Assembly (NCBI GenBank): GCA_024400275.1
Contig: JAKSMY010000003.1
Coordinates: forward strand, 7,138-71,137
Reading direction: 5' to 3'
DNA length: 64,000 nt
Source: Paludibacteraceae bacterium
GTDB lineage: Bacteria; Bacteroidota; Bacteroidia; Bacteroidales; Paludibacteraceae
The stretch's first letter is position 1. Every line of letters begins with the position of its first letter. This document shows, piece after piece, positions 45,422-55,053 of the stretch. The translations under genes were made by a program, and so were the position numbers. Below the pieces are notes generated by a model. The model worked only from the letters and a program-made list of their open reading frames with translations, was not told the origin of the DNA and did no database searches.

Positions 45422-45452
45422 CAAAGGTACAAAAAAATTTGCATATATCAAA
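45422..45452 (-). promoter_or_regulatory. Promoter of typA
   Basis: On the minus strand TTTG, 19 nt, TACCTTTG, overlapping the divergent methyltransferase promoter by 15 bp. Confidence 0.75.
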
Positions 45453-45469
45453 ATTTTTTAGTAATTTTG
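45438..45469 (+). promoter_or_regulatory. Promoter of the SAM methyltransferase gene
   Basis: TTTG, 20 nt, TAATTTTG, ending 7 nt before the first ATG, so translation may start at or near the 5' end of the mRNA. Confidence 0.7.
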
Positions 45470-45476
45470 CGGCAAA

Positions 45477-46307
45477 ATGCCGCATGTGGGTAATGTAAAA
45501 AACAACATATTCCATGTCTTTTCTATGCTCAAACATCATATTTGTGCATGGAATACAGGAGGAGAGGGAATACATTCCCCCCGATTATTCTATTTGGTAC
45601 GGCATCTTTTTTACGAGACTGCCCAGATGTATGCCTGGGAACAAATAGAAGCCCGCCGTACGGCTATGTTGCGTGCCCCCAAGTTGGTCCATATCCAAGA
45701 TTTCGGTACCGGGCAAGATAGGGACGAACTAATTATGCACATTGCACGGCAAAGCGTGATGCAGCCACGGCAGGCGCAATTACTGGCACGACTGCTCAAT
45801 TATATGAACGGCAACGAATATGCCCAAAGCACAAGTCCTCTAACTATCGTGGAATTAGGCACCAGTTTGGGATTGACAACTGCCTATATGGCTTCGGTAG
45901 ATAGCCGAAACCAAATCATTACCTTTGAAGGTAGCCAACAAGTGTCAGAAATTGCAGCCATGAACTGGCAAAAATTACACCTGTCAAATATTACACAAAA
46001 AACAGGTCCCATAGATGACACCTTATTATCATACGCGCGCGAAGAACAACCCCGAATACATTTTGTGCTTATGGACGCCAATCATACCCAAGAGGCTACG
46101 TTACGCTACTTTGAATGGCTACTTCCCTTGATGGACCCCAATGGCATTGTGGTTGTAGATGACATACGCTATTCAAAAGATATGTATGCCGCCTGGAAAA
46201 CAATCACTCACCATGACGGAGTAACCGCCACGATGGATCTCGGGCAAATGGGATTGGTGTTCTTCTACCCCAACGTACAACAACGGACATACACAATCAG
46301 ACTATGA
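45477..46307 (+). CDS. Class I SAM-dependent methyltransferase
   Basis: A 276-residue protein with the GEGIHSPRLFYLVRHLF entry typical of a Bacteroidota O-methyltransferase-like family. Motif I is VELGTSLGLTTAYMA near residue 124, the acidic SAM ribose contact is IITFEG, and HFVLMDANHTQEAT with VVVDDIRYS match the later motifs. Substrate unknown. The first ATG would make a leaderless message; an in-frame ATG 16 codons later (MLKHHICAW) is an alternative start. It overlaps the next gene by 4 nt. Confidence 0.75.
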   Translation: MPHVGNVKNNIFHVFSMLKHHICAWNTGGEGIHSPRLFYLVRHLFYETAQMYAWEQIEARRTAMLRAPKLVHIQDFGTGQDRDELIMHIARQSVMQPRQAQLLARLLNYMNGNEYAQSTSPLTIVELGTSLGLTTAYMASVDSRNQIITFEGSQQVSEIAAMNWQKLHLSNITQKTGPIDDTLLSYAREEQPRIHFVLMDANHTQEATLRYFEWLLPLMDPNGIVVVDDIRYSKDMYAAWKTITHHDGVTATMDLGQMGLVFFYPNVQQRTYTIRL

Positions 46308-46840
46308 GTATATACACCAAAACAGGAGACGGAGGTCAAACATCGTTGGCAACAGGACAACGAATTGACAAAGACGATATGCGACTGGAGGCATACGGTA
46401 CCGCAGACGAGTTGAATTCTTTTGTGGGTTTATTACGCAGCAAACTAACCACTCCGGTAGCCGAAGACTCGCAATTAGAGTGGATACAAAACAAATTGTT
46501 CAATCTTGGTGCCGCGTTGGCAGAGGCGGAAGGCGAATGGATTGTGACCGGTGACGTACAACAAATAGAACATTGGATTGATGTCATTCAGCAGGACATT
46601 CCACCTCAACATAAATTTGTTTTACCGGGTGGAAATGAAGTGATTAGTCTATGCCATATCTGCCGAACCATTACACGCCGTTTGGAACGTAATATGGTAC
46701 GTGTTATGTCAAACGGCGATGAAAAGAAAGATTGGGGTGTTCTCCTCCGATTTGTGAACCGTTTGAGCGATTTTTGGTTTGTTTTCGCCCAAAAATGTGG
46801 AAAAAATGCAGGAATTGAACTCTTTTTTTGGAAAAAGTGA
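46304..46840 (+). CDS. Cob(I)alamin adenosyltransferase (PduO/MMAB type)
   Basis: A 178-residue enzyme that transfers adenosyl from ATP to cob(I)alamin. Diagnostic N-terminus YTKTGDGGQTSLATGQRI, then EAYGTADELNSFVGLLR and the C-terminal RTITRRLERNMV...FVNRLSDFWFVFA helix. Coupled to the methyltransferase by ATGA. Implies use of adenosylcobalamin, for example by methylmalonyl-CoA mutase in propionate metabolism (inference). Confidence 0.92.
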   Translation: MSIYTKTGDGGQTSLATGQRIDKDDMRLEAYGTADELNSFVGLLRSKLTTPVAEDSQLEWIQNKLFNLGAALAEAEGEWIVTGDVQQIEHWIDVIQQDIPPQHKFVLPGGNEVISLCHICRTITRRLERNMVRVMSNGDEKKDWGVLLRFVNRLSDFWFVFAQKCGKNAGIELFFWKK

Positions 46841-46847
46841 AAAAAAA

Positions 46848-46879
46848 TTTGCACATAACGAAAGTTTTTTGTACTTTTG
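46848..46879 (+). promoter_or_regulatory. Promoter upstream of DUF2795 and perhaps the T9SS operon
   Basis: TTTG, 20 nt, TACTTTTG. No other promoter was seen before porP, so this may drive the whole T9SS run. Confidence 0.7.
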
Positions 46880-46922
46880 CACGCTAATTTTGATGGAAAG
46901 TACCTAAAAACAGCCAACAACT

Positions 46923-47144
46923 ATGTATTGGACACTTGAATTGGCCTCGAAAATAGAGGATGCTCCCTGGCCGGCAACAAAGGAGGAGCTTTTGGATTAT
47001 GCCAACCGTATTGGTGCTCCTATGGAAGTGATCGAAAATCTACAAGAGATTGAAGATGAAGAAGAAATATACGAGAGCATAGAAGATTTGTGGCCGGACT
47101 ATCCGACCAAAGATGATTTCTTCTTCAATGAGGAAGAATATTAG
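46923..47144 (+). CDS. DUF2795 small acidic protein
   Basis: A 73-residue acidic cytoplasmic protein matching the DUF2795 pattern: AS-KIEDAPWPATKEELLDYA then GAPMEVIENLQEI. The C-terminus is extremely acidic (EDEEEIYESIEDLWPDYPT). Function unknown. It lies 30 nt before porP and is common in Bacteroidota. Confidence 0.8.
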   Translation: MYWTLELASKIEDAPWPATKEELLDYANRIGAPMEVIENLQEIEDEEEIYESIEDLWPDYPTKDDFFFNEEEY

Positions 47145-47174
47145 TGAAGGTACAAAAAGATGTATGAATGAAGA

Positions 47175-48164
47175 ATGCAAAATGCAACATGTAAACTGGT
47201 GTTGGCTCTTCTGATGCTGTCTGCAGCGTCCGCAATGGCACAGACAGATCCTCAGATGGGTCATTACATGCATTTGCAAACTACATATAATCCCGCAGCG
47301 GCGGGTGAGGGTGATTTATTACGCGTAGCGGGTATGCACCGCATGCAGTACACGGGTATCACGGATATGCCTATGTCAACATACTTCACGTTCTCGTCAC
47401 CCTTTAACATACTTAAGACCAAACATGCTGTCGGTGTTCGATTCCTGAATGACAAATACGGATTTTTCATGAATCAAGCGTTCCATGTGCAGTATGCCTA
47501 TCGCCACAAAATAGGAAACGGATATTTAAGTGCCGGTGTGGATTTGGGGTTTGTGAATATGAGTTTCAAAAGCGATAGCGTGAACTTGGATCAGATTGTC
47601 AGCGAATTGGGAGACGGAAGCGAATCGTTTAGTGATAACGATCCTGTCATTCCTAAAGGAAGCGGAAAAGACGGTAGCAACGGTATGACGTTTGATATGG
47701 GATTGGGATTATACTACAGTGCTCCCACGTGGTGGGCAGGAATCAGTTACAGTCACGTCACAAGACCTACCGTAGAGTGGAGCGACAATTCCTCTATCCG
47801 ATTGATTGGGACATTGTACATGGCAGGGGGATATATCTGGAAAATCAAGCGCAACCGCAATTGGACACTCAAACCAAGTATGATGGTTATGACGGACTTC
47901 GTAAACTGGGATGTCAACCTGACTATGATGGCAGAAGTGAAAGAGCGTTTCCGGTTTGGAGCAGGATACCGTATCGCAGGTAGCGTGAATATATTGTTGG
48001 GAATGGATATAATAAGCGGATTGCAACTGGGATATACGTATGAATTGCCGGCTAACCGACTGATTAAAGCAACGTATGGATCGCATGAATTGTTCTTGTC
48101 CTACGCATTCAACGTTTTGCGCCCAAAACGAACCAACAAATACAAGAGTGTAAGATACTTATAA
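47175..48164 (+). CDS. porP: T9SS outer-membrane protein PorP/SprF family
   Basis: A 329-residue outer-membrane beta-barrel. Signal peptide to about residue 22 (SAMA-Q). The PorP/SprF signature follows: DPQMGHYMHLQTTYNPAAAG, and repeated amphipathic strands to the end. Partner of PorK/N rings and linked to attachment of secreted cargo at the surface. First gene of porP-K-L-M-N. Confidence 0.93.
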   Translation: MQNATCKLVLALLMLSAASAMAQTDPQMGHYMHLQTTYNPAAAGEGDLLRVAGMHRMQYTGITDMPMSTYFTFSSPFNILKTKHAVGVRFLNDKYGFFMNQAFHVQYAYRHKIGNGYLSAGVDLGFVNMSFKSDSVNLDQIVSELGDGSESFSDNDPVIPKGSGKDGSNGMTFDMGLGLYYSAPTWWAGISYSHVTRPTVEWSDNSSIRLIGTLYMAGGYIWKIKRNRNWTLKPSMMVMTDFVNWDVNLTMMAEVKERFRFGAGYRIAGSVNILLGMDIISGLQLGYTYELPANRLIKATYGSHELFLSYAFNVLRPKRTNKYKSVRYL

Positions 48165-48189
48165 CGAAAATAATAACAAACAAAACAAT

Positions 48190-49536
48190 ATGAAACTCAG
48201 TAAAATTCTTTCTGTGTTGGCAGTGATTGCGATGCTCGCATCGTGTAATGGTCCTGCCGGAGAATTGGTAGGTGTACAACGATCAACCAATTTCAAAGAG
48301 GCCAACCCTTATGGTATGGTATTCATCAAGAAAGGTTCATTCATGATGGGAGAGAACACCCAATCTGCTATCTTCCACCAGCCCGACAATGTCCTTATGG
48401 TCACTGTTGAGCCGTTTTGGATGGATGAGACAGAGATTACCAATAACGAGTACAAACAATTCGTTCATTGGGTACGTGACTCTATTGCTTACACTCACTT
48501 AGTGAATGCAGGAATGACTGACTATGCCATTCAGCCCAAGAATGAAGATTTTGATGAAGAGAATTTCCGTATCAACTGGAAGAAAAAAATTCCTTGGAAC
48601 AGCAAGGAAGAGGAAATACAGGAAGCGTTAGCCCCTATGTTCTATGAAGATGGCGGATTGCGTACCATAACCCTGCATTATAACTACACATGGATGAACT
48701 ATGACCAAGCTCAATTGCCTCAAAATAAATTTGATGTGGCAAAAGGCCGTTATCCGGAAAATGCCACATCCCGTGTAGATACGTTCTGGGTAGATGAGAA
48801 CGGTTGGATTCAAGACAGCACCATCATCCGTCCTTTACGTGAACCGAAAGATTTGCAGACCAATAAGATTATCAGTATTTATCCCGATACGATGGTTTGG
48901 ATCCGCGATTTCCAATTTGCTTTCAACGATCCTATGCTGGTAGGATATTTCGCTTTCGTCGGTTATGCGGATTATCCCGTCGTTGGCGTAACATGGGAGC
49001 AAGCCCACGCATTCTGCCACTGGCGGACCAATTATTTTGCTTCTGCCGTAGATGTAGATTTCCAAGCATATCGTCTGCCGACAGAGGCAGAATGGGAATA
49101 TGCCGCACGTGGCGGACGTAAAATGGCCATGTATCCTTGGGGTAGCAACTACGCCCGTGATGCCAGCGGCTGCTTCTTGGCCAACTTCAAACCGTATCGT
49201 GGTGCCTATAACGATGATACCGGAACAATGACGATGAGAGTCGCCCAATTCCGTCCTAATGATTTTGGTTTGTTTGATATGGCAGGCAATGTAGCCGAAT
49301 GGACCTCGTCCAGTTACAACCCGGCTGCCAACACATACGTAAGTGATGTCAATCCTGAATTCCAATATATGGCACGTAAAGACGATAACGATATGATGAA
49401 ACGCAAAGTCATTCGTGGCGGTAGTTGGAAAGACATCAGTTATTATATGCAATGCGGCGTACGCACGTTCGAATACCAGTTCGAGAGTCGTCCCTATATC
49501 GGATTCCGCTGCGTTCGTTCATTTATTGGAGATTAA
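48190..49536 (+). CDS. porK: T9SS lipoprotein PorK/GldK
   Basis: A 448-residue lipoprotein: lipobox MLASC with Cys19. It has the formylglycine-generating-enzyme fold of the family (YGMVFIKKGSFMMGE, RLPTEAEWEYAARGG, DMAGNVAEWTSS, VIRGGSW, GFRCVRS) without an enzymatic role. Forms the periplasmic ring with PorN that connects the motor to the outer-membrane translocon. Confidence 0.95.
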   Translation: MKLSKILSVLAVIAMLASCNGPAGELVGVQRSTNFKEANPYGMVFIKKGSFMMGENTQSAIFHQPDNVLMVTVEPFWMDETEITNNEYKQFVHWVRDSIAYTHLVNAGMTDYAIQPKNEDFDEENFRINWKKKIPWNSKEEEIQEALAPMFYEDGGLRTITLHYNYTWMNYDQAQLPQNKFDVAKGRYPENATSRVDTFWVDENGWIQDSTIIRPLREPKDLQTNKIISIYPDTMVWIRDFQFAFNDPMLVGYFAFVGYADYPVVGVTWEQAHAFCHWRTNYFASAVDVDFQAYRLPTEAEWEYAARGGRKMAMYPWGSNYARDASGCFLANFKPYRGAYNDDTGTMTMRVAQFRPNDFGLFDMAGNVAEWTSSSYNPAANTYVSDVNPEFQYMARKDDNDMMKRKVIRGGSWKDISYYMQCGVRTFEYQFESRPYIGFRCVRSFIGD

Positions 49537-49585
49537 AATTAGGAAAAATATTAACAAAAAAGATTAAAATTAAATTGTTTTTGTC

Positions 49586-50521
49586 ATGGCAACATTAAAT
49601 CAAAATGCTTACGGAAGTTGGTATGATTCTTTCGAAGGCGAAAATGAAGGAAAATTCTTAACTTGGTATCACTCGTACGAAGGAAAGAAAGTAATCAACA
49701 TTATTTATTCAGCAGGTGCATCTGTCGTTATTATCGGTGCCTTGTTTAAGATTCTTCACTGGCCCGGAGCAAGTATTGTGCTGATGATGGGTATGTTTAC
49801 GGAGGCTTTTCTGTTCTTGATTGGTGTATTGGAAGCACCACACGAGGAATTCCACTGGGCTAACGTTTTCCCGCAATTGATTGAATATGGTTCTCCCGAT
49901 GCACGTGTTAAACGTTCCAAAGAGCAATTAGGCATGGCTCCTGCATTATCTGCAGGCGGTGCAAGCGGCGAGGCTCCCAAAGCAGGCGTGTCTCCTCTCA
50001 GTGACAGCGAGATGGCTGCCTTGAAAGGTTCCTTGAACGACTTGGCAAAAACAGCTGGACAATTAAGCGAACTCGGCAAATTGGCTACAACTACCAATAA
50101 GTTGGGCGAGAAAATGGAAGCTGCAAGCGAAGCTGCTGCCAAATATGCAGAAAGTGCAACTGCATTAGGAGATAAATCTGCCGCTTTAAGCCAAGCCTAC
50201 GCCACCATTACAACTAATATGGAAAGTGTCGTTTCTGAATCTAAAGCATACGAGCAAGAGATGGCTGAAATGGGCAAGAAATTAGGTTCTCTCAACTCTG
50301 TTTACGAATTGCAATTAAATGCTGCTCAAGCACAAGCAGAAGCATTCAAGACTTCTACCAAGACTGTTCAGGATATGAACGCTGATGTTGAAAAGATGCA
50401 CGCTGCTACCGTGGCTTCCTTGAAAGAACAAGAGGCTATGGCAGAAGCACAAAAGAAATTGGCACAACAAGTGGCTGATTTGAACAAGATTTATGGCAAT
50501 ATGCTGAATGCATTGGCATAA
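49586..50521 (+). CDS. porL: T9SS inner-membrane motor protein PorL/GldL
   Basis: A 311-residue protein. Two membrane helices lie at about residues 33-82 (KVINIIYSAGASVVIIGALF...MGMFTEAFLFLIGVLE), followed by a long Ala/Glu/Lys-rich coiled coil in the cytoplasm. With PorM it forms the proton-driven rotary motor. The conserved Glu in the second helix (TEAFLFLIG) fits the proton pathway described for GldL. Confidence 0.95.
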   Translation: MATLNQNAYGSWYDSFEGENEGKFLTWYHSYEGKKVINIIYSAGASVVIIGALFKILHWPGASIVLMMGMFTEAFLFLIGVLEAPHEEFHWANVFPQLIEYGSPDARVKRSKEQLGMAPALSAGGASGEAPKAGVSPLSDSEMAALKGSLNDLAKTAGQLSELGKLATTTNKLGEKMEAASEAAAKYAESATALGDKSAALSQAYATITTNMESVVSESKAYEQEMAEMGKKLGSLNSVYELQLNAAQAQAEAFKTSTKTVQDMNADVEKMHAATVASLKEQEAMAEAQKKLAQQVADLNKIYGNMLNALA

Positions 50522-50575
50522 ACGCAAGTTATCAAAATTCAACAATCTACTATCAACTTTAAATATTAAAGAGAA

Positions 50576-52177
50576 ATGGGTGGAGCAAAAAACTGTCCGG
50601 AAACCCCGAGACAAAAAATGATAGGTATGATGTACTTGGTGTTGACCGCCATGTTGGCATTGAATGTTAGTGCCGATATCTTGAACGGTTTCAACAAATT
50701 ACGTCATTCCATGGAATCTTCCATCAAATCAACCGACGACCGTACGGATGATATGATGAAAACATTTGAAGCAGCATACAACAAGGACGAAGGCGGAAAG
50801 GCAAAATATGGTCCTTGGTTGGAGATTGCTCGCAGTAACAAGAAGATGAGCGATGATTTGTATAACTACATTGAGCAATTCAAATTAGACATTGTTAATA
50901 TGGTAGAAGGTACAGAATATACTTCTATGCCCGAAGAGATTAAGAATGGTTCCGATACAAACAAACCTCATCAGTATGCCATCAACGAGAAAGACCCCAG
51001 CGGACGTACTCATGCACAAGAGTTCCGCGTACGAATGGACGCGTATCGTCAATACCTGTCGTCTGCTGATTCAGAGTGCATTCAAGGCAAGATGCGCGAT
51101 GTTCAATTTGCTCATGAATGGGAGCAGAAATGCGCCATGTGCAATACACTGTTCTCAACAGGAACCGTAACCAACGAAGAAGGAGAGTCGATTCCTTGGG
51201 AGCAATCCATATTTGAGGAAATGCCTGCCGGTGCCGTATTCGCATTGCTAACTAAATATCAAAGTGACATCCGTATGGCAGAGAACGACTGGCTGACTTT
51301 CTGGTACAAGACTGCCGGTTCGTCTGACTTCGTGATTAACTCCGTGCAAGCATTGATTTTGCCTGACAATGGAGAGTATATTATGCAGGGTAACCACTAC
51401 CGCGCACGTATCGTGTCGGCAGCGGTAGATACCACCAACCTCCCAATGGTATATATCAACGGTCAGGAGTATGCAGATGGCGTTTACGATTTGGTTGCCA
51501 ATCAAGTCGGCCAGCACACTTACAGCGGTTATATGTTAATGCCGGGTGACACAACCCACTATACCTTTACAGGTCAATATACGGTAGGTGCACCGTCTGC
51601 CTCCATTTCAAACGTGGACATGAATACTATCTATACCGGATACGAGAACAAATTTAATATTTCTGTTCCCGGTATGGGAGGAGATAAAATCCGTGTAAGT
51701 GCGACAGGTGCTTCTGTATCACAGAAAGGCGGTTTATATATCATCAAACCTAACGAAGGTGCCAAAACCGTTAAAATCTCCGTTTCTGCGGAAATTGACG
51801 GTAAGGTATCGCTTATGGGATCCAATGAATATAAAGTTAAGCCCCTTCCGAAACCGAGTGCATTCCTCATTTCAGGATCTGAGACCTATGACGGTACAGC
51901 CAAAATCGGTTTAAAAGCCTTGAAGAGTGGCGATGCTCACCTTGAAGCAAGTTATGGTCCGGAAGGTGTCTTGGACTTGCCATTTACCATTGTAAGTTTC
52001 GAAATTTATGCCAACGGTCGTTATTTGAAGGCAGAAGGTAATAAATTTAGTGCTGATATGAAGACCGCCATTGGTAAGATGCGTGCAAACGATATCTTGA
52101 GTATTATGACCATCAAGTATCGTGAACCAAGCGGAAAGGTTAACACGCTTCCTAACTTGACTCTTGGCTTGAAGTAA
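50576..52177 (+). CDS. porM: T9SS motor shaft protein PorM/GldM
   Basis: A 533-residue protein with one N-terminal membrane helix (MMYLVLTAMLALNVSADIL near residues 17-36) and a long periplasmic part. It contains the GldM domain segments including a C-terminal beta-rich region (GSETYDGTAKIGLKALK...). It spans the periplasm to contact the PorK/N ring. Confidence 0.95.
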   Translation: MGGAKNCPETPRQKMIGMMYLVLTAMLALNVSADILNGFNKLRHSMESSIKSTDDRTDDMMKTFEAAYNKDEGGKAKYGPWLEIARSNKKMSDDLYNYIEQFKLDIVNMVEGTEYTSMPEEIKNGSDTNKPHQYAINEKDPSGRTHAQEFRVRMDAYRQYLSSADSECIQGKMRDVQFAHEWEQKCAMCNTLFSTGTVTNEEGESIPWEQSIFEEMPAGAVFALLTKYQSDIRMAENDWLTFWYKTAGSSDFVINSVQALILPDNGEYIMQGNHYRARIVSAAVDTTNLPMVYINGQEYADGVYDLVANQVGQHTYSGYMLMPGDTTHYTFTGQYTVGAPSASISNVDMNTIYTGYENKFNISVPGMGGDKIRVSATGASVSQKGGLYIIKPNEGAKTVKISVSAEIDGKVSLMGSNEYKVKPLPKPSAFLISGSETYDGTAKIGLKALKSGDAHLEASYGPEGVLDLPFTIVSFEIYANGRYLKAEGNKFSADMKTAIGKMRANDILSIMTIKYREPSGKVNTLPNLTLGLK

Positions 52178-52201
52178 TAAGCATAATCAAATACCTATAA
52201 T

Positions 52202-53122
52202 ATGAAAAAATTCAGTGTACTGGTGCTCCTTGCATTTGCGTTTGTGACAGCAGAAGCACAGCATCCAATCAACTCATTCTTTGCTCCGGACGGAACCGTT
52301 CGTTTGGAAACAAAAGAATTAAACGAGGCAGCGGACTCTATCGTGAAAATCACTCACCGTACGGAGGATATCGTGTGGAGACGTGACATATATCGCATTG
52401 TCGATATGCGTCAAAAACAAAACTTCCAATTGTATTTCCCTATAGAGCCGGACGATCCTACTTATATGAGTTTGTATCGACTTATTGTTGATGCTGTGCA
52501 AAACGGGTTGACAATTTTCTACCCGAGTGAGCGTATTTTGAAACCGTTATTGAGCGTGGATAATATCGTTCCGAGAAACAAGACAATTGACCAGTTCGTA
52601 GTGGGTGGTATTGGAGAATTGGACCGTGAAGATGAGACATCATACATATTGAACTATGATAGTATCTCTGACCAACTGAGTTTCCAACCCTATAACTATG
52701 GGACGTACGTACGCAATCAACTGAAGTACCTTCTTTATGAAGTCGTTTTCTTCAGTCGTGCAACCTCTCGTATGTACCGTAAGATTGTGGCTATTGCACC
52801 CCTGCAGCCGGATCAGGCAACCGGCGGACCGGAAGAACCGGCACGTTTTATGAGAGAATCCGTTAAATTCTGGATGCTATATGATGAACTGCGCCCGTAC
52901 TTGGCTGCCCATTATATGATTCCGACTCAAAATGAATCCAAACGCGTTACGTTTGAGGAATTTTTCGAGAAACGTCTGTTCTCCAGTTATATTGTGGGAG
53001 AAGGTAATATGTACAACCGTATGATTCTTGATTATTGCTTGACAGAAAAAGATGCTAAGCAAGAACAGGCACGTATCGAGTACGAATTATTAACCTTCGA
53101 ACAAGACTTGTGGGAGTACTAA
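52202..53122 (+). CDS. porN: T9SS periplasmic ring protein PorN/GldN
   Basis: A 306-residue periplasmic protein with a signal peptide (cleavage near AEA-Q). Family segments seen: DIVWRRDIYRIVDMRQKQNFQLYFP, then RILKPLLSVDNIVPRNKTIDQF and FEEFFEKRLFSSYIVGE. Last gene of the T9SS operon, followed by a terminator. Confidence 0.95.
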   Translation: MKKFSVLVLLAFAFVTAEAQHPINSFFAPDGTVRLETKELNEAADSIVKITHRTEDIVWRRDIYRIVDMRQKQNFQLYFPIEPDDPTYMSLYRLIVDAVQNGLTIFYPSERILKPLLSVDNIVPRNKTIDQFVVGGIGELDREDETSYILNYDSISDQLSFQPYNYGTYVRNQLKYLLYEVVFFSRATSRMYRKIVAIAPLQPDQATGGPEEPARFMRESVKFWMLYDELRPYLAAHYMIPTQNESKRVTFEEFFEKRLFSSYIVGEGNMYNRMILDYCLTEKDAKQEQARIEYELLTFEQDLWEY

Positions 53123-53133
53123 AACAATACCGA

Positions 53134-53163
53134 GAAAAGGGCAGGCAAATGCCTGCCTTTTTT
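53134..53163 (+). terminator. Terminator of the T9SS operon
   Basis: AAAAGGGCAGGCA-AA-TGCCTGCCTTTTTT, a strong stem with T6, 12 nt after the porN stop. Confidence 0.9.
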
Positions 53164-53190
53164 CGGTTGTAGCCTTAAGAAAAAGTAGTA

Positions 53191-54048
53191 ATGAAGCATC
53201 GGTTCTTTAACATGTATCTTACCACCACCATCAGTGTGGCGTTGGTGCTGTTTTTGATGGGGTTGGAATGTGTGGTTTCGTTATCGACACACCAATTGAT
53301 TCAGAAGTTGAAACAAAATGTCGCCCTCACTATTATTCTTGAGAACAACACAGATTCCACTCAGATACGGCGTTTAGGTACTATTTTAGAAGCGACACCT
53401 TATTGCTATGAACTGCACTATATTTCCAAAGATCAGGCTTTGGAAGAGCATATACGCTCCCTCGGTGAAGATCCGGTAAAGTTCTTGGGATATAATCCCC
53501 TGTCCAATAGTTATGAACTTAATCTGATGGCAGAATATGCAAATGAGGATAGCATAAAAAACATTAAAGCCGATTTGGAATCTTTACCGTATATCAAACA
53601 CATTAATCACCCGCAAAACATTGTATCTGTGTTAGATGTACATTTGGGTGAGATAAGCCTTGTTTTGATTGCTGTCGCCTTATTGCTCCTGTTAATATCG
53701 TTTGCGTTAATTATCAATACAATCCGGCTACACGTTTACAGCAAACGTTTTCTTATCAACACCATGCGTTTGGTAGGAGCAACCCCTTGGGTTATCCGCG
53801 CTCCGTTTATCCACCGCAATTTATTATTAGGCTTTGAGGCGGGAATCATTGCGTTGGCGTTATTGACATCGGCATTGTATTACGTGCATTTCCGTTTAGG
53901 TTTTTGGCTCATTGATTTGACATGGACAAATATCCTGTTTATTGCATTGGTGGTGTTAATAGGCGGGGAACTGATAACATGTGTGGCTTCTTTGGTAGCC
54001 ACCGGCAAATATATACGAATGAAAACAGATAAGATGTATGAAATATAA
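53191..54048 (+). CDS. ftsX: FtsX-like cell-division permease
   Basis: A 285-residue membrane protein with the FtsX layout: one N-terminal helix, a periplasmic domain (about residues 30-150) and three C-terminal helices. LINTMRLVGATPWVIRAPF is the conserved cytoplasmic loop that contacts FtsE. FtsEX regulates septal peptidoglycan hydrolases; ftsE is not adjacent. First gene of a long plus-strand run ending with hflX. Confidence 0.88.
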   Translation: MKHRFFNMYLTTTISVALVLFLMGLECVVSLSTHQLIQKLKQNVALTIILENNTDSTQIRRLGTILEATPYCYELHYISKDQALEEHIRSLGEDPVKFLGYNPLSNSYELNLMAEYANEDSIKNIKADLESLPYIKHINHPQNIVSVLDVHLGEISLVLIAVALLLLLISFALIINTIRLHVYSKRFLINTMRLVGATPWVIRAPFIHRNLLLGFEAGIIALALLTSALYYVHFRLGFWLIDLTWTNILFIALVVLIGGELITCVASLVATGKYIRMKTDKMYEI

Positions 54049-54049
54049 C

Positions 54050-54253
54050 ATGGATAAAATCAACTTGGTTTTAATCGCTCTATCCACGTTGATTATCGTA
54101 ATTGGCTTGTTTTTAATGGTAGGAGAGCCCAGCGGAGCAACAGAATATAACCCTGACATTTTCTCCACGCGCCGTATTACAATCGGCCCGATGATTAGTT
54201 TGGGCGGCTTTGTATTGATGATTATAGCGATACTAAAAAAGAAAAGCAAATGA
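54050..54253 (+). CDS. DUF3098 small membrane protein
   Basis: A 67-residue protein with two membrane helices (IALSTLIIVIGLFLMVG and PMISLGGFVLMIIAILKK) around a short loop with FSTRRITIGP, as in DUF3098. It is conserved between ftsX and uppP in Bacteroidota, so a link to the cell envelope is likely but unproven. The start at MDKIN follows the ftsX stop by one base; an upstream ATG overlapping ftsX adds four residues. Confidence 0.85.
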   Translation: MDKINLVLIALSTLIIVIGLFLMVGEPSGATEYNPDIFSTRRITIGPMISLGGFVLMIIAILKKKSK

Positions 54254-55053
54254 GTTGGTGGGAAGCACTTGTTTTGGGGGTTATTCAAGGTCTGACGGAA
54301 TTCTTACCCGTATCCTCATCCGGACACCTGACTATCGGGCAGGCTCTATTGGGAATTGAGTTTCAAGAAGGGGATATGTTATTCTTTGACGTGCTGGTAC
54401 ATGCTGCTACGGTATGTGCCACTTTGTTGGTGCTGTGGAAAGAAATAACTTTTTTGTTCAAAGGTACTTTTTTGACACCGCAGTGGAACGAAGAAAAGAT
54501 TTACGTAGGTAAGATTATCTTGTCCATGTTGCCGGTTTTTGTTGTCGGCATGTTTTTCAAAGATACCGTAGAAGCAGTATTTGGAAGCGGATTGGCCGTT
54601 GTTGGCGTTTGCTTGATGATTACGGCATGTTTATTAACTTTCGCCCAATATGCCCGTCCGCGTCAGAAAGAACAGATAGGCTGGACGGACAGTTTTATAA
54701 TTGGTGTCAGCCAAGCGTTGGCTGTCTTACCCGGGCTAAGCAGAAGCGGCACAACGATTGCTACCGGTATTCTGTTGGGAAACAAAAAAGAACAAGTGGC
54801 TCAGTTCTCGTTCCTGATGGTGTTGGTTCCTATTTTGGGCGAAGCATTCTTGTCCACATTAGACTTGTTGAATGGAGAGGTAGAGACTCACTTGAGTATA
54901 ACAAGCATCTTGATTGGATTCATAAGTGCTTTTGTAGTGGGTGCAGCGGCATGTAAGTGGATGTTAAGTATTGTTAAACGGCAAAAACTGATTTATTTTG
55001 CCATTTACTGCTTATTGATAGGCGGCTTTGCTTTGTGCTATGGACTTCGTTGA
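54250..55053 (+). CDS. uppP: Undecaprenyl-diphosphatase UppP
   Basis: A 267-residue polytopic phosphatase that recycles undecaprenyl diphosphate for cell-wall synthesis. Motif 1 is QGLTEFLPVSSSGHLTIG; motif 2 is LAVLPGLSRSGTTIATGIL. It overlaps DUF3098 by 4 nt (ATGA) and truB by 14 nt. Start unambiguous. Confidence 0.95.
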   Translation: MSWWEALVLGVIQGLTEFLPVSSSGHLTIGQALLGIEFQEGDMLFFDVLVHAATVCATLLVLWKEITFLFKGTFLTPQWNEEKIYVGKIILSMLPVFVVGMFFKDTVEAVFGSGLAVVGVCLMITACLLTFAQYARPRQKEQIGWTDSFIIGVSQALAVLPGLSRSGTTIATGILLGNKKEQVAQFSFLMVLVPILGEAFLSTLDLLNGEVETHLSITSILIGFISAFVVGAAACKWMLSIVKRQKLIYFAIYCLLIGGFALCYGLR